Assembly: GCA_026874595.1 (NCBI GenBank)
Contig: CM049311.1
Coordinates: forward strand, 58,655,953 to 58,719,952
Length of the DNA stretch: 64,000 bases
Source: Sipunculus nudus
Taxonomy: Eukaryota; Annelida; Sipuncula; Golfingiida; Sipunculidae
Reading direction: 5' to 3'
Shown here one piece after another: positions 45,328 through 54,762 of the stretch. Both the position numbers and the translations under genes were made by a program. Under the pieces are notes generated by a model that did not search any database, had not been told where the DNA came from, and saw nothing but the letters and a program-made list of their open reading frames with translations. The stretch's first letter is position 1. The number at the start of each line of letters is the position of its first letter.

Positions 45328-45519
45328 AGTCATTCTCCTTCAGACGCGAAGGAAAAATTCTGTCCAGAAAACAAGTCGGCAGCGTTCAAACTAAAACTGG
45401 CAGAGCCCATTGAGTGCGACCTAAAGGGTAACTGGGAGGTAGCAATAACTGATCGCAATGTCCCGCTTCAAGGAAGAAAAGCAAAAAAAAAATTTTCCAG
45501 CTCCGGAGTCATGGTATAA
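45328..45519 (+). pseudogene. Degraded fragment resembling a Polinton/Maverick-associated protein
   Basis: A 63-codon open stretch reads, in part, CPENKSAAFKLKLAEPIE and then GNWEVAITDRNVP. The pattern of a short strand, F.xKLAxPI, then G.WEVAI followed by P recalls a protein often found with Polinton/Maverick-like elements and related viral relics of invertebrates. Stops flank it on both sides (TAA at 45325 and 45517). No polymerase, integrase or capsid genes were seen nearby, so it is an isolated remnant if the assignment is right. The call rests on a short motif. Confidence 0.33.
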
Positions 45520-46203
45520 AATGCGAACGGCTTCTTCATGGGAACAAAGGAATTCCTCTTGTGTCATTATGGTATATAAGAAAGAAAAAATATATTGTTG
45601 ATTCTGACTTGATTACAAAATTTTATTGATTGTTCATACGGTTTTACGCTTACCTTCTGCAATTTTTTTCTTCTGGAAAAAATCCACATATATGCGTTCA
45701 TTTTACAGGCATTGTGTTTGCCTGAGCCCGTCTGTCCACATTGAAAGCTTTTAGTTGCATTGTCGCGTGCAAGAAAATACAAAAAAAATATTTATATATG
45801 TGATATCATACCCAACACTTCCATCAATTGACAACTAAAAGCATCGTTTTTCTTGATGTTCTTTGCGCTTCAGTGAATTCAAATTATCTTTCATATTTTC
45901 ACAGTATAGGTGGTTTTTATATACAATCGCTATCACTCCGGCAATGATGACGTTGTGCCTATTTTGTTTATTGGAAGTAAAAAAAAAAAATTCTCGGGCA
46001 AATTCGTATACCTCTATATGCCTCACGTCTACTTCTCTGTTTTCTTGAATAGCATAATTTGCCATTCTTTGTTGACTTTTTTAGGGCAGGGGGTTTCCTG
46101 GAGAATGCTAGCACAATTGATCTTTATATCATGAACAACAGTCCTTGCGAAAAGCACAGGATAAAAATATGCGACATTAGGTACATACCTATTTCTCATA
46201 TAG

Positions 46204-46234
46204 ATCCGTGGATTTTCCACGGGTGCATCTAGTT
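46204..46234 (+). mobile_element. Helitron-type 3' terminus
   Basis: CCGTGG-ATTTT-CCACGG forms a perfect 6-bp stem with a 5-nt loop (46206-46222), followed by GTGCAT and CTAG (46229-46232), then TT. Helitron 3' ends are defined by a short hairpin several nucleotides before CTRR. The 5' end (TC) of the element could not be located, so its size and content are unknown. Confidence 0.5.
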
Positions 46235-47014
46235 ATTATTATTTGCCGTAAATTTGACACAGTAAACATTACAAAGGCACATTTTCATTTTCATATCAAT
46301 ACATCTTCTCCATAGTAAAATTGTTTTCTGTATAAACAAATCACTTCCTGGAAAATTATCAGTCCGCATACTTTTTTATTATTATTAAGACAACAGATAA
46401 GGGTCCCGACCAATTCACCTGTATATAGTAATACAGGCAATACAGGTGTAAACCCCTTTCGCACATACACGTTCTAGCCACCACGATCACCACGTTCTCG
46501 GGAAATGTTGTGATCGCGGTGTTAAACGTACAGTTGTCCAGGGGCCGTCGTCAGGTCGCCATGATCGCCAATCCTCTACGACAAAGTTATCCTGTAAAAC
46601 TTGAGAACGGTCAATCGCGACAATCGTGCCGAAACGTACTTCAGAACGTATGGAATGTACAAATAATGTAGTGGACGTACAAAGGACGTACGAAGGACGA
46701 ACATAGAACGCGAGTGGTGGCCACCATTTCTTGACTGCGCTCTCGGCGCCTTTTGTACGTCCATATTCTTACTACGTCCTCAGCGCGTCCACGGCGCTTT
46801 GCATACGTTTTCTTTACGTCCAGGAAGTAGGTTCTCTTCACGTTCTGTGTTTCTCAGTGGCGTCTGTTATACGTTTCAGCACTTTCTTACTACGTCTTCT
46901 CGACGTTTCGAGTGCGTTTTCGGTGACCTACTATTATTCATCGCGATTCGCGTATACATAGGGTTGCGTCAAAAGGTGCCTCATTGGATGCTGTGCTACC
47001 GAGCTACCGTCCTA
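46235..47014. other. Upstream region rich in ACGT motifs and inverted repeats
   Basis: GGACGTAC, TACGTCC, ACGTTCT and GCGTCC motifs recur many times in 46490-46930. They lie on opposite strands around a GGTGGCCACC centre near 46727, which would allow a large imperfect hairpin. A smaller inverted repeat CACCTGTAT ... ATACAGGTG lies at 46418-46450. It directly precedes the MADF pseudogene and may be the 5' part of the same mobile element. Confidence 0.45.
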
Positions 47015-48447
47015 ATGCCTCAAAGAAAAAGAACCAGACCTTGCAAAGCTGCCCCGGAGCCTGCAAAATCATCATCACCTTCTCCTCCTTCATCAAGTGC
47101 CTTCATAAGGTCTGGCCAGCAACCTATCCAGCGACGTGGCAGAGGAGCCTCACCTGTTGGTCGATCTGCTTCTACACCAGACATACCTACCTCAGACTTG
47201 CCTGCTACTCAGCCTTACCGGGAGCCTCCAAACCACTCTCCAACTGATAGCGATGCCAGTGAGGCATCACAGGTTTCTCAAACATCAAAGAAGGCCTGGG
47301 GATTTGTGAATCTGACCCCCGAGCAAGAAGAGGACATGGCTCACTGGCTTTTGGACCATCCACAATTCTATGACAAATCCCTTCTAGCCTTCAGGAACAC
47401 CAATTCAAAAGAGTGTATCTGGAACAAGAAGGCCGAAGAGATAAAGTTGGATCCAGAGCTGCTAGATGTCTGGTATAAGTCACTGAGAACAAGATTTAGC
47501 GGCCTCCCGAAAACTAGACCTTTTGGAAGTGGGACCAAGGAGTTGACTTAGAGGGACCAATTTGTCTTGCGTGGGACCTCATATTGTCAGAGTATCTGGC
47601 GGGCAAGGAGTGAATGTAAGTACAATTTATTTATAATAAATATATTTTTTTAACAATATCTTTAATATTTACATTTGATTAATATTTGAACACAACAAAA
47701 TGAGTTCACTTGTGCTATGCAATTTAAACTTTAATAAAAATTATGATGCAAAATATAGTTTTTCATGTCTCGCGACATGACATATTATTATAAATGAGAT
47801 TAACTACATTTTTGCTGTATTCATGCAGCTCAGGCAGAGGATGTATTGTGCTTCTGCAGTAGCACAGAGACCCGACCTTGAGGAGGAGAAAGACGATGAT
47901 GATGATATATCCACACCATCAGCCACCACGCCTGTCACCAAGTCCCAGACTGAAACCATTTCAACCAGTAGCCCGGGCCAACCGAAAGGGCAGGAGCAAA
48001 AAAACACAGCGTAGTGACGAAGCAATGAAGCACCATGCTGACAGGGCTCAGTGCACGGGCCAGCTGGTTACACGGCTGGAGAAGCTCATTAGCTCCCCCG
48101 AGAAGCAGGAGGAGCCTGTGGGAGAGAGGAGACAGTGGGCCAGGTGGCTGGACACCAAGTCTGACTCAATTCATTCCTCCCTCTGGGATGACTTCCAGGG
48201 CGACATGTTCAACCTTGTCAGTGGTTATATAAGAAGGTCAAGGCCATTCTTCGAACGTGAACAGCAGCTGCAGGGTGGTCCATAGCATCAGCAACAGCAG
48301 CAGGCCCGGATATATCAGGCCAATCACTTCATGCCACCGCATTCTCCTGCGTCTATCATGCAGAGGACCTACACCGTTCCAGCGCAGTTTCCAGCTCCTG
48401 CTTCAAGTGCACTACAGCCAATGTCCAGCTACAAGCCAGCCCTCTGA
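47015..48447 (+). pseudogene. MADF (Myb/SANT-like) domain gene, decayed, intron retained
   Basis: The ATG at 47015 opens MPQRKRTRPCKAAPEP, then a Ser/Pro-rich stretch and a MADF-like domain (LTPEQEEDMAHWLLDHPQFY, SKECIWNKKAEEI, LLDVWYKSLRTRFS). A TAG at 47549-47551 interrupts it just before RDQFVL. A frameshift then leads to PHIVRVSGGQGVN and a donor GTAAGT at 47616. The acceptor CATGCAG is at 47822-47828, after which LRQRMYCAS follows, so the intron is still present. A second frameshift (about 47985-48000) and an in-frame TAG (48283-48285) precede a Gln-rich tail ending in TGA at 48447. MADF proteins bind DNA, and many invertebrate copies belong to PIF/Harbinger-like transposons. No transposase was seen here. 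At least two stops and two frameshifts make it inactive. Confidence 0.65.
47616..47828 (+). other. Retained intron of the MADF pseudogene
   Basis: 213 bp with donor GTAAGTAC and acceptor TTCATGCAG. The flanking codons join GVN to LRQRM, which suits MADF proteins. A retained intron argues for spread as DNA rather than as a retrocopy. Confidence 0.55.
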
Positions 48448-49100
48448 GAAGTTCTTCACAGAGTAGCGTGCATGCGAACAGAGGCCCTTAAGCGACAGGC
48501 ACGGGCACGGTATAGTCTAGCTAACTAGATCTAGTTTTTTGAGTCGCTAGACAGACAAAGTTGAGGTGATCTGGGATCACCGCCCCGGTTGTCTCTTTAG
48601 ACTATTAAATTTTGCTGAGCCGAGAGACGTGATGCCATATCCAAGCCAAGCCCCGGGAGCCAAGAGAGGTAGCCACCTACCCGCACCGAGGACCCAGAAG
48701 ATAGAGAGTAGTCGAAGAGGAGAGAGACACAGCGCCACACCCTCACAAAGTAATATCATCATCGCAGCACTGTATAGTCCCGGGCCCTGTTGTAATAAGA
48801 AAGTAAATGACTTAAGCTCCCCCAAACCCCCACACCCACGGGAGATGGGCCCAAAACCCGACTTGGGCGAGCCCAAGATATGTCTGTTGGGGTACGCTGT
48901 TTACCGTAGACTTGATAGTTGGAAATCCCCCTTTTCAACGTCACCTTTTGGTGGACAAGTGACACCTTTTAAACGCACGTAGCAATAAAATCTTATTATT
49001 TTCTTGCTGAGTATAGTTATTATCATATTTATTCCGCATCCCGCATTCCGTATATAAGAAATTTTAGTTTAGTCCGAAAAATATATAAGATTTTACCTGT
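48448..49100. other. No gene recognised
   Basis: Contains one open frame of 138 codons (about 48566-48982) with no recognised domain and low-complexity Pro/Arg content. A palindromic AACTAGATCTAGTT lies at 48523-48536. It may be the distal part of the element carrying the MADF gene. Confidence 0.4.
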
Positions 49101-49370
49101 TTATTACCTCCGCCAAGCGGCAGGGGTTATGTTTCTGCCAGCGTTAGTTTGTCTGTTATCAACTTCAGTCAAAAAGTTATTGACGGATTTTGATGAAATT
49201 TTCAGGATAGCTCAGCAATGATCGATGGAAAAATGATAAAAATTTTTATTCGGATAAAGTTCTTGATCCAGGAATATTCTAAAGGAAAAATGCTGTTTTT
49301 CTGACAGTTCCATATGTAGGTGATGAGCTGCCTTGGGGGAGGTCTTTACTCTCTGAATGCTTTTCTAATT
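49101..49370 (+). mobile_element. Short Helentron-like element, family C
   Basis: The 5' part is TTATTACCTCCGCCAAGCGG. GTTTGTCTGTTATCA, TGACGGATTTTGATGAAATT and TTTCAGGA follow. The 3' part is CTTGGGGGAGG (49332-49342), the near-inverse of CCTCCGCCAAG, then CTCTGAATGCTTTT and CTAATT. I recognise this as a repeat type seen in many invertebrate genomes, usually ending CTAGTT. The plan is the same as families A and B at only 270 bp. Confidence 0.6.
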
Positions 49371-49438
49371 ATTATAACACGCGCACAACGCGCACCCAGA
49401 GACATTTACCCTGTCAGCCGTGACGATCTGCATCGTTT

Positions 49439-49481
49439 ATCACCACACACACACACACATACACACACACACACACACACC
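49439..49481 (+). repeat. CA microsatellite
   Basis: (CA)n with one AT interruption, about 40 bp. Confidence 0.9.
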
Positions 49482-49570
49482 ACTCATATATAATCACCAT
49501 CTACTGAATACTGTATGAAATAAAAAAAAAACACAGAGAATTATCTAGAAATTACAATCTTGTTTAGGCC

Positions 49571-49640
49571 TTTTTTTAGCTCAGATGACTGAAGGTCAAC
49601 TGAGGTATAGGAATCGCGCTTTGTCTGTCATACTTCGGAA
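49571..49640 (+). mobile_element. Left part of an A2 copy interrupted by gypsy element 2
   Basis: TTTTTTTAGCTCAGATGACT with inverted GGTCAACTGAGG, then GCGCTTTGTCTGTCATAC, match the first 70 bp of other A2 copies (41651 onward). The LTR at 49641 begins inside the GTCY microsatellite segment, and the repeat resumes at 55759. Confidence 0.8.
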
Positions 49641-49945
49641 TGTAACACTGGGACCGAAACACAGCACATGGTCCAGCTGACAGTGTGACCCTTAGCTAAG
49701 GTCACCCCGGGTCAGCTTGCCAGCTATACTCATTAATCTGGGGAATGTCCCATCCAAGCTGGCCGGCCTGGCGCCTGTGTATAATGTATATCCACTTGAC
49801 CAAGACAGGGCTGCTGGGGTATCAATGACAGGGAGGGGTTAGTTTAGATTGGAAAATTTAGTCTGGATCGAGCGTTGACTCCGTGTAGATGTACAAGTAT
49901 GGAATAAAGGACATTGTGAGATTCTTGTGTTGTTACAAGTTTACA
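49641..49945 (+). repeat. 5' LTR of gypsy element 2
   Basis: Starts TGTAACACTGGG and ends TGTTACAAGTTTACA. An inner TGTAACA/TGTTACA pair is perfectly inverted. It contains TATA-like TGTATAATGTATA, and a polyadenylation signal AATAAA at about 49902-49907 downstream of it. It differs from the 3' LTR only at GAAAC/GACAC and GATTGG/GATGGG. Confidence 0.95.
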
Positions 49946-49947
49946 AG

Positions 49948-49965
49948 TGGCGCAGTCGGCAGGAT
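49948..49965 (+). promoter_or_regulatory. Primer-binding site of gypsy element 2
   Basis: TGGCGCAGTCGGCAGGAT lies 2 nt after the 5' LTR. It begins TGG, as needed to pair with a tRNA CCA end, and is of a type common in animal gypsy elements. The tRNA species was not assigned. Confidence 0.8.
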
Positions 49966-49977
49966 TATAGTTCAGTC

Positions 49978-50793
49978 ATGGCATCATCATCAGAAAACAC
50001 AGGATTAGTTCAGAACAGACCAGTAGTAATGCTTGAAATATTCTCTGTAGAGAATGGTGACAGATGGCCAGTTTGGAAGAGACATTTTGAAAGGTGTGCC
50101 GTCATTAACAACTGGGATGGTACAGCCAAATTACAGTTCCTACCCGTTCGCTTGCGAGGAAGAGCAGAACAGATATTTGATGATGCTCTTGAAGCAGAAT
50201 GTGCAGCCTACAAGGATGTCATTGACTTTATGGACAATAGGTTAACACCATCATCCAGAGATTCTTATCAAAGAGAATTTGAAATGAGGTCCATCTTGCC
50301 GCATGAAGAACTGAGCGATTTTGCCAGCGCAAGAGCCAGGCTTCTTAAACAAGCCTACCCAAATATGGATGCGGATACCAGAGAGGAAATGCTGGTTAAG
50401 AAATTCACCAACAGCATCCAGGACCGCGAATGTCGCATGCGCTTGAAATTAGAACGCCCTCCAACATTGAAAACAGCCGTAGAACTGGCGGAACAGCATC
50501 AGGCCGTCCTCAAGGAAGAACAGGTGAGCCATAAAAAAGTCAACATGGTTAATGATAGAGAAGCGAGTGAATCTGATACAACTAACAGAGCCCTTAAAAA
50601 TGCACTGGATAAAAATACTGAAGTAATGACCCAGATGATGAAATTATTGACTGCTTCACAACAACCCCACATGAGTAATTATGAAAATTGGGGACATTCT
50701 GATGTTGAGTGCTGGGCTTGTGGACAATATGGACACATACAGAGAGACTGTCCACAGAGAGATAGGCGTAGGCAGAGACAGACAAAAAACTAA
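49978..50793 (+). CDS. gag: Gypsy element 2 gag
   Basis: ATG at 49978 (MASSSENTGL), 271 codons to TAA at 50791-50793. The start is preferred over open codons upstream because those lie in the LTR and primer-binding site. The capsid-like region contains WPVWKRHFERC and LRGRAEQIFDDAL, followed by a single CCHC zinc knuckle CWACGQYGHIQRDC and a basic tail (RDRRRQRQTK). Gag forms the particle that packages the element RNA. The last sense codons AAA AAC form part of a frameshift heptamer (see 50784). Confidence 0.92.
   Translation: MASSSENTGLVQNRPVVMLEIFSVENGDRWPVWKRHFERCAVINNWDGTAKLQFLPVRLRGRAEQIFDDALEAECAAYKDVIDFMDNRLTPSSRDSYQREFEMRSILPHEELSDFASARARLLKQAYPNMDADTREEMLVKKFTNSIQDRECRMRLKLERPPTLKTAVELAEQHQAVLKEEQVSHKKVNMVNDREASESDTTNRALKNALDKNTEVMTQMMKLLTASQQPHMSNYENWGHSDVECWACGQYGHIQRDCPQRDRRRQRQTKN
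50784..50790 (+). promoter_or_regulatory. -1 ribosomal frameshift heptamer A AAA AAC
   Basis: In the gag frame the text reads ACA AAA AAC TAA. A-AAA-AAC is a canonical -1 slippery heptamer, it abuts the gag stop, and the pol frame is exactly -1 relative to gag, continuing AAA AAA CTA AGA CCT. Downstream, GACC (50794-50797) can pair with GGTC (50811-50814), or GGGTC (50810-50814) with a GACCC about 20 nt later. Which stimulatory structure forms is not known. Confidence 0.8.
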
Positions 50794-53192
50794 GACCTGC
50801 TGTTGCTGTGGGTCAAGCATCAGCTATTGAAAAAAAGACCCAGAGAGACATTCAGGAACGGATTAACCATTCAGTGCCATCGATGAGTGCAGCGGTTGAT
50901 TTTGCTGTATATGCCTCTGGCAAGGTGAGTGGTATTCCAATCAAAATGTTAGTGGATAGTGGTTCGGCAGTGACACTAGTAAATAGCAAATTGTGGGCTG
51001 ACACAAAACTTAATGTGAGCTTATCGAAAGTCCCGTACCCTATTGTGTCAGCTAATGGTCAGCCATTGCTGGTGGAGGGAGCAGCTGAGGTGGAGATCCA
51101 GGTGGCTGGGATATGTGAAAACCACCATATAATAGTTGTCACAGATATAACGCAGGACTGTATCCTGGGAATCGACTTCCTCGAGAAGCATTCAATTGTG
51201 GTGGATTTTGGGAAAAGGTGTATGACAGGTGGGGAACAGAGCATATCATTAACACGCTGTGAAACAGAACACCGGGTACTACATGTGACACTTGCAGAAA
51301 ACATAACTATACCACCAGAACATCAAATTATTGTGCATGGTAATGTTCAGGTTGGTCTAGGAGTCAGTGCTGCGTTGGGATTTGTGGAACCTGAAAAACG
51401 CTTTGTAGAAAGAAATGAAGTAATCATCACCAGAGGGTTAGCTGAGCCAGATAATAACAACCAAGTACCAATATGTATTCTAAATCCCATGCCCACCCCT
51501 GTCAAACTGTATAAAGGTGCAAATATTGGAGAATATCATCCGGTCGCTTGTGGTGATAAACACATATCAGACAAATGTCATGTGTGCTATACAGTAAGCC
51601 TTCAAGAAGAAACAGCCGAGTGCAACCAAGAGTACTGTATCAGAACGTCTGACTTCAAACATCCGCTCACAGAGAGAGATATCGCAGAACTGTTCAATTT
51701 ATCTGACACGCCATTAGAGCCAGATGAATTTGAGCGACTTACCAAACTTTTACATAAATGTGAATCAGTGATTTCGGTAGGTCCCCATGACCTTGGACGG
51801 ACAAGCCAGCTTAAACACAGTATCAACACCGGTGATAACCATCCAGTCAGACAGGGTCCACGCCGATTAGGCCCGCACAAATTCAACGAAGCACAAAGGC
51901 AGATAGATCGTATGCTACAAGAAGGGATAGTTAAACCATCCACTAGCCCATGGGCATCTCCAATTATTTTGGTCAACAAACCGAACGGGGAAACAAGGTT
52001 CTGTGTGGATTATCGCCGCCTAAATAGTCTCACCAAGAAAGATGCTTATCCACTACCAAGAATTGATGACACACTAGACGCGTTGCATAGTGCCAGGTAT
52101 TTCTCCACTCTAGATCTAGCAAGCGGTTATTGGCAAGTAGAAATGGACTCAAAAGATCAAGAAAAAACTGCTTTTGTGACACCCTTCGGTTTGTTTGAAT
52201 TTAGTGTTATGCCTTTCGGATTATGTAACGCCCCAGCGACCTTTGCAAGATTGATGGAAACTGTGCTTTCAGGACTTAACCGGAAGTCGTGCCTTATATA
52301 TTTGGATGATATCATTGTATTCAGTGAAACACTTGACAGTCATCTTGAGCGTTTACATGAGGTCCTTGAGAGAATCCAAAAAGCTGGACTCAAAATAAAA
52401 CCAAGTAAGTGCCAGTTATTTAGAGAGAAAGTACATTTTCTTGGACATACCATCTCTGGAGATGGGATTGAGACAGATTGTGAGAAAACCAACACAATTA
52501 CAGCCTGGCCCCGTCCAACCACTCTGTCTGACCTGCAAAGCTTCTTAGGACTAGCTTCCTATTACCGCAGATTCATAAAAGGGTTTGCAGATATTGCTAG
52601 ACCCCTTCACAAACTGACCTGTAAAGGCGCAATATTTCAGTGGACTCAAGAATGTGAGAAAGCCTTTACCATCCTTAAAGAGAAACTTACTTCTGCTCCT
52701 GTTCTAGCATATCCAACAACTGATGCTGAATTCATTCTTGACACTGATGCTAGTGGCATTGGCATCGGTGGGGTATTATCTCAAATTCAGGATGGAGAAG
52801 AACGGGTTGTGGCCTATGCCAGTCGGACACTGAGTAAGCCTGAACGTAATTATTCAGTTACCAGACAGGAACTCCTGGCGGTGGTTCATTTTACCAAACA
52901 TTTCCGTCACTATTTGCTCGGAAGACATTTCCGTCTGAGAACAGACCACGGGTCACTACGATGGCTGCATAATTTCAAAGAGCCAGAAGGTCAAATCGCA
53001 AGATGGTTGGAACATCTCTCAGCTTTTGACTTTACCATTGAACATCGTAGGGGTTTAAGTCATCAGAATGCTGATGCACTGTCCAGAAAGCCAGGCAGTG
53101 GTACTTCTCAAGCAGTCACAAATTCAGAAATAGCAAGAGTATCATACGCCGTATCAAAGAAGGGTGGAACCAGTAACTGGGCTCCAAGTTAG
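50791..53192 (+). CDS. pol: Gypsy element 2 pol part 1: protease, RT, RNase H
   Basis: The frame is entered by -1 frameshifting at 50790, not by its own start. In order it shows aspartic protease MLVDSGSAVTLVN (DSG at 50955-50963) and ILGIDFL, RT with CVDYRRLN, LDLASGYWQVEM, MPFGLCNAPATF and the active-site YLDD (52299-52310), and RNase H with LDTDASGIGIGGVLSQ and LRTDHGSLRWL. The catalytic residues look intact. A TAG at 53190-53192 ends the frame, and the same frame continues open into integrase. Confidence 0.95.
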
Positions 53193-54692
53193 ACAAACCA
53201 GGAAATACGTAATTGGCAATTAGGTGACTCAGATCTGTCTATGATCCTGAAATGGCAGGAGGCTGGACATGGTAAACCAAGTAAACAAACAGTACACGGC
53301 TGCAGTCGTAATGTGCATATCTTAGTAAATCAGTGGGACCAGTTGGAGATGCAGCAAGGCATTCTGTACCGACGCTTTGAAGACCGGAACGGCAAAACCA
53401 CCCGCTTCCAATTAGTGTTACCTTGTGCCCTGGTTCCCGAAGTACTGAAAGTATTGCATGATGCCCCAAGTGCTGGCCACCTTGGTGTCACTAAAACTGT
53501 ACAGAAAGTCCGTGAACGATTTTACTGGCCTGGACTTTACCGCGACACTGAAAATTGGTGTAGAAAATGCAAACAATGTGGCACTGGCAAACAATATGCT
53601 AGAAAAAGGCGGGCACCATTAGCTAGCACCGTGTCAGGATACCCCATGGAAAGATTAGCCAGCGATATAATTGGGCCTCTCCCTGAAACAGAGGGTGGAT
53701 CAAAATATATACTGGTTATTGGGGATTACTTCACAAAGTGGGTTGAGGCGTATGCAATTCCAAATATGGAAGCTAGCACAGTGGCCAACACTTTGGTCAA
53801 TGAATTTATTTGTCGGTATGGTGCGCCCCTACAAATCCATACAGACCAGGGGCGAAACTATGAAAGTGCCTTGTTTCAAGAAATGTGTAAACTGTTGGAG
53901 ATGGATAAAACAAGAACTACGGCATACCATCCAGAATCAGATGGCTTTATAGAGCGCTTCAACAGGACCCTGATAAGCATGCTAAAAATGTATTGTTCGT
54001 CAAATCAGAAAGATTGGGATGCCCATGTCCCCCGTGTCATGTGTGCCTACAGAGCCAGTGTACAGGATTCCACAAAATATACGCCAAATTATCTGATGCT
54101 GGGCAGAGAGATAAGACTTCCCGTAGACCTTATGTTCAATAGCCCCGAAAGTAACCTGAGTGATCATGCTACATACGCCACAGAGCTACAGGACTCCTTT
54201 AAAGAAGCCTTTAAAGAGGTGCGTAATCGCCTAAAGGTGGCACAAAGAAGGCAAAAAGATTATTATGATCACAAAATCTATGGAACCGGATACAAGAAAG
54301 GAGATCGTGTGTGGTTACATCGCCCTACCTGTCGCAAAGGTCTTTCACTCAAACTGTGCCATCAGTGGGATGGCCCATACCGTGTAGTGTCACAATTATC
54401 TGAGGTGACGTATCGTATTCAAAAAGAGGGAGGTAGACAACGTATGGTTGTCCACTTTAATAGACTTAAGCCTTGTAACTCGCAAACAGAGCCTCGTAAT
54501 GATGTAAAAATACCACCTGATGCGCGTGTTGGTAATCTACCACCGGATGCAAAGGCTACCATACCAACGGCTAAGCTGCCAGACGCAACGGCTGCGCTTT
54601 ACGACGAATCAGAGTTTGATTGGCAGCCGTTAATTACAACTATGCATGCACCAGAATCTGAAAAAAACCCAAATGTCTCCACATATCGATAA
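53193..54692 (+). CDS. pol: Gypsy element 2 pol part 2: integrase
   Basis: In frame with part 1 after a single TAG. The HHCC zinc-binding region is LHDAPSAGHLGV ... WCRKCKQC (about 53452-53580). The catalytic core has the first Asp in LASDIIGPLP (about 53655), the second in HTDQGRNYES (about 53838) and the Glu in DGFIERFNRT (about 53950), a DDE arrangement. A GPY/F-like GPYRVVSQLSEVTYRI follows. No chromodomain was seen. The frame ends early at TAA 54690-54692. The expected tail (RRSTRLRNPPVRYG) continues to TAA 54760-54762 in another frame, so a one-base indel lies in or near the A-run at about 54660. Confidence 0.93.
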   Translation, partial: TNQEIRNWQLGDSDLSMILKWQEAGHGKPSKQTVHGCSRNVHILVNQWDQLEMQQGILYRRFEDRNGKTTRFQLVLPCALVPEVLKVLHDAPSAGHLGVTKTVQKVRERFYWPGLYRDTENWCRKCKQCGTGKQYARKRRAPLASTVSGYPMERLASDIIGPLPETEGGSKYILVIGDYFTKWVEAYAIPNMEASTVANTLVNEFICRYGAPLQIHTDQGRNYESALFQEMCKLLEMDKTRTTAYHPESDGFIERFNRTLISMLKMYCSSNQKDWDAHVPRVMCAYRASVQDSTKYTPNYLMLGREIRLPVDLMFNSPESNLSDHATYATELQDSFKEAFKEVRNRLKVAQRRQKDYYDHKIYGTGYKKGDRVWLHRPTCRKGLSLKLCHQWDGPYRVVSQLSEVTYRIQKEGGRQRMVVHFNRLKPCNSQTEPRNDVKIPPDARVGNLPPDAKATIPTAKLPDATAALYDESEFDWQPLITTMHAPESEKNPNVSTYR

Positions 54693-54762
54693 CAATTTGC
54701 GACGGTCAACCAGATTGAGAAATCCACCAGTACGTTATGGAAGCCCAGTGATTGTGGACTAA

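Noticed and set aside
45567-46220. Overlapping 60-76 aa ORFs on both strands
   Set aside because: Frames overlap on both strands without domain or conserved motif. The region ends in a Helitron-type hairpin and is more likely non-coding element DNA.
48566-48982. 138-aa ORF
   Set aside because: No domain, low complexity, overlaps antisense ORFs of similar length, and lies beside a decayed element.
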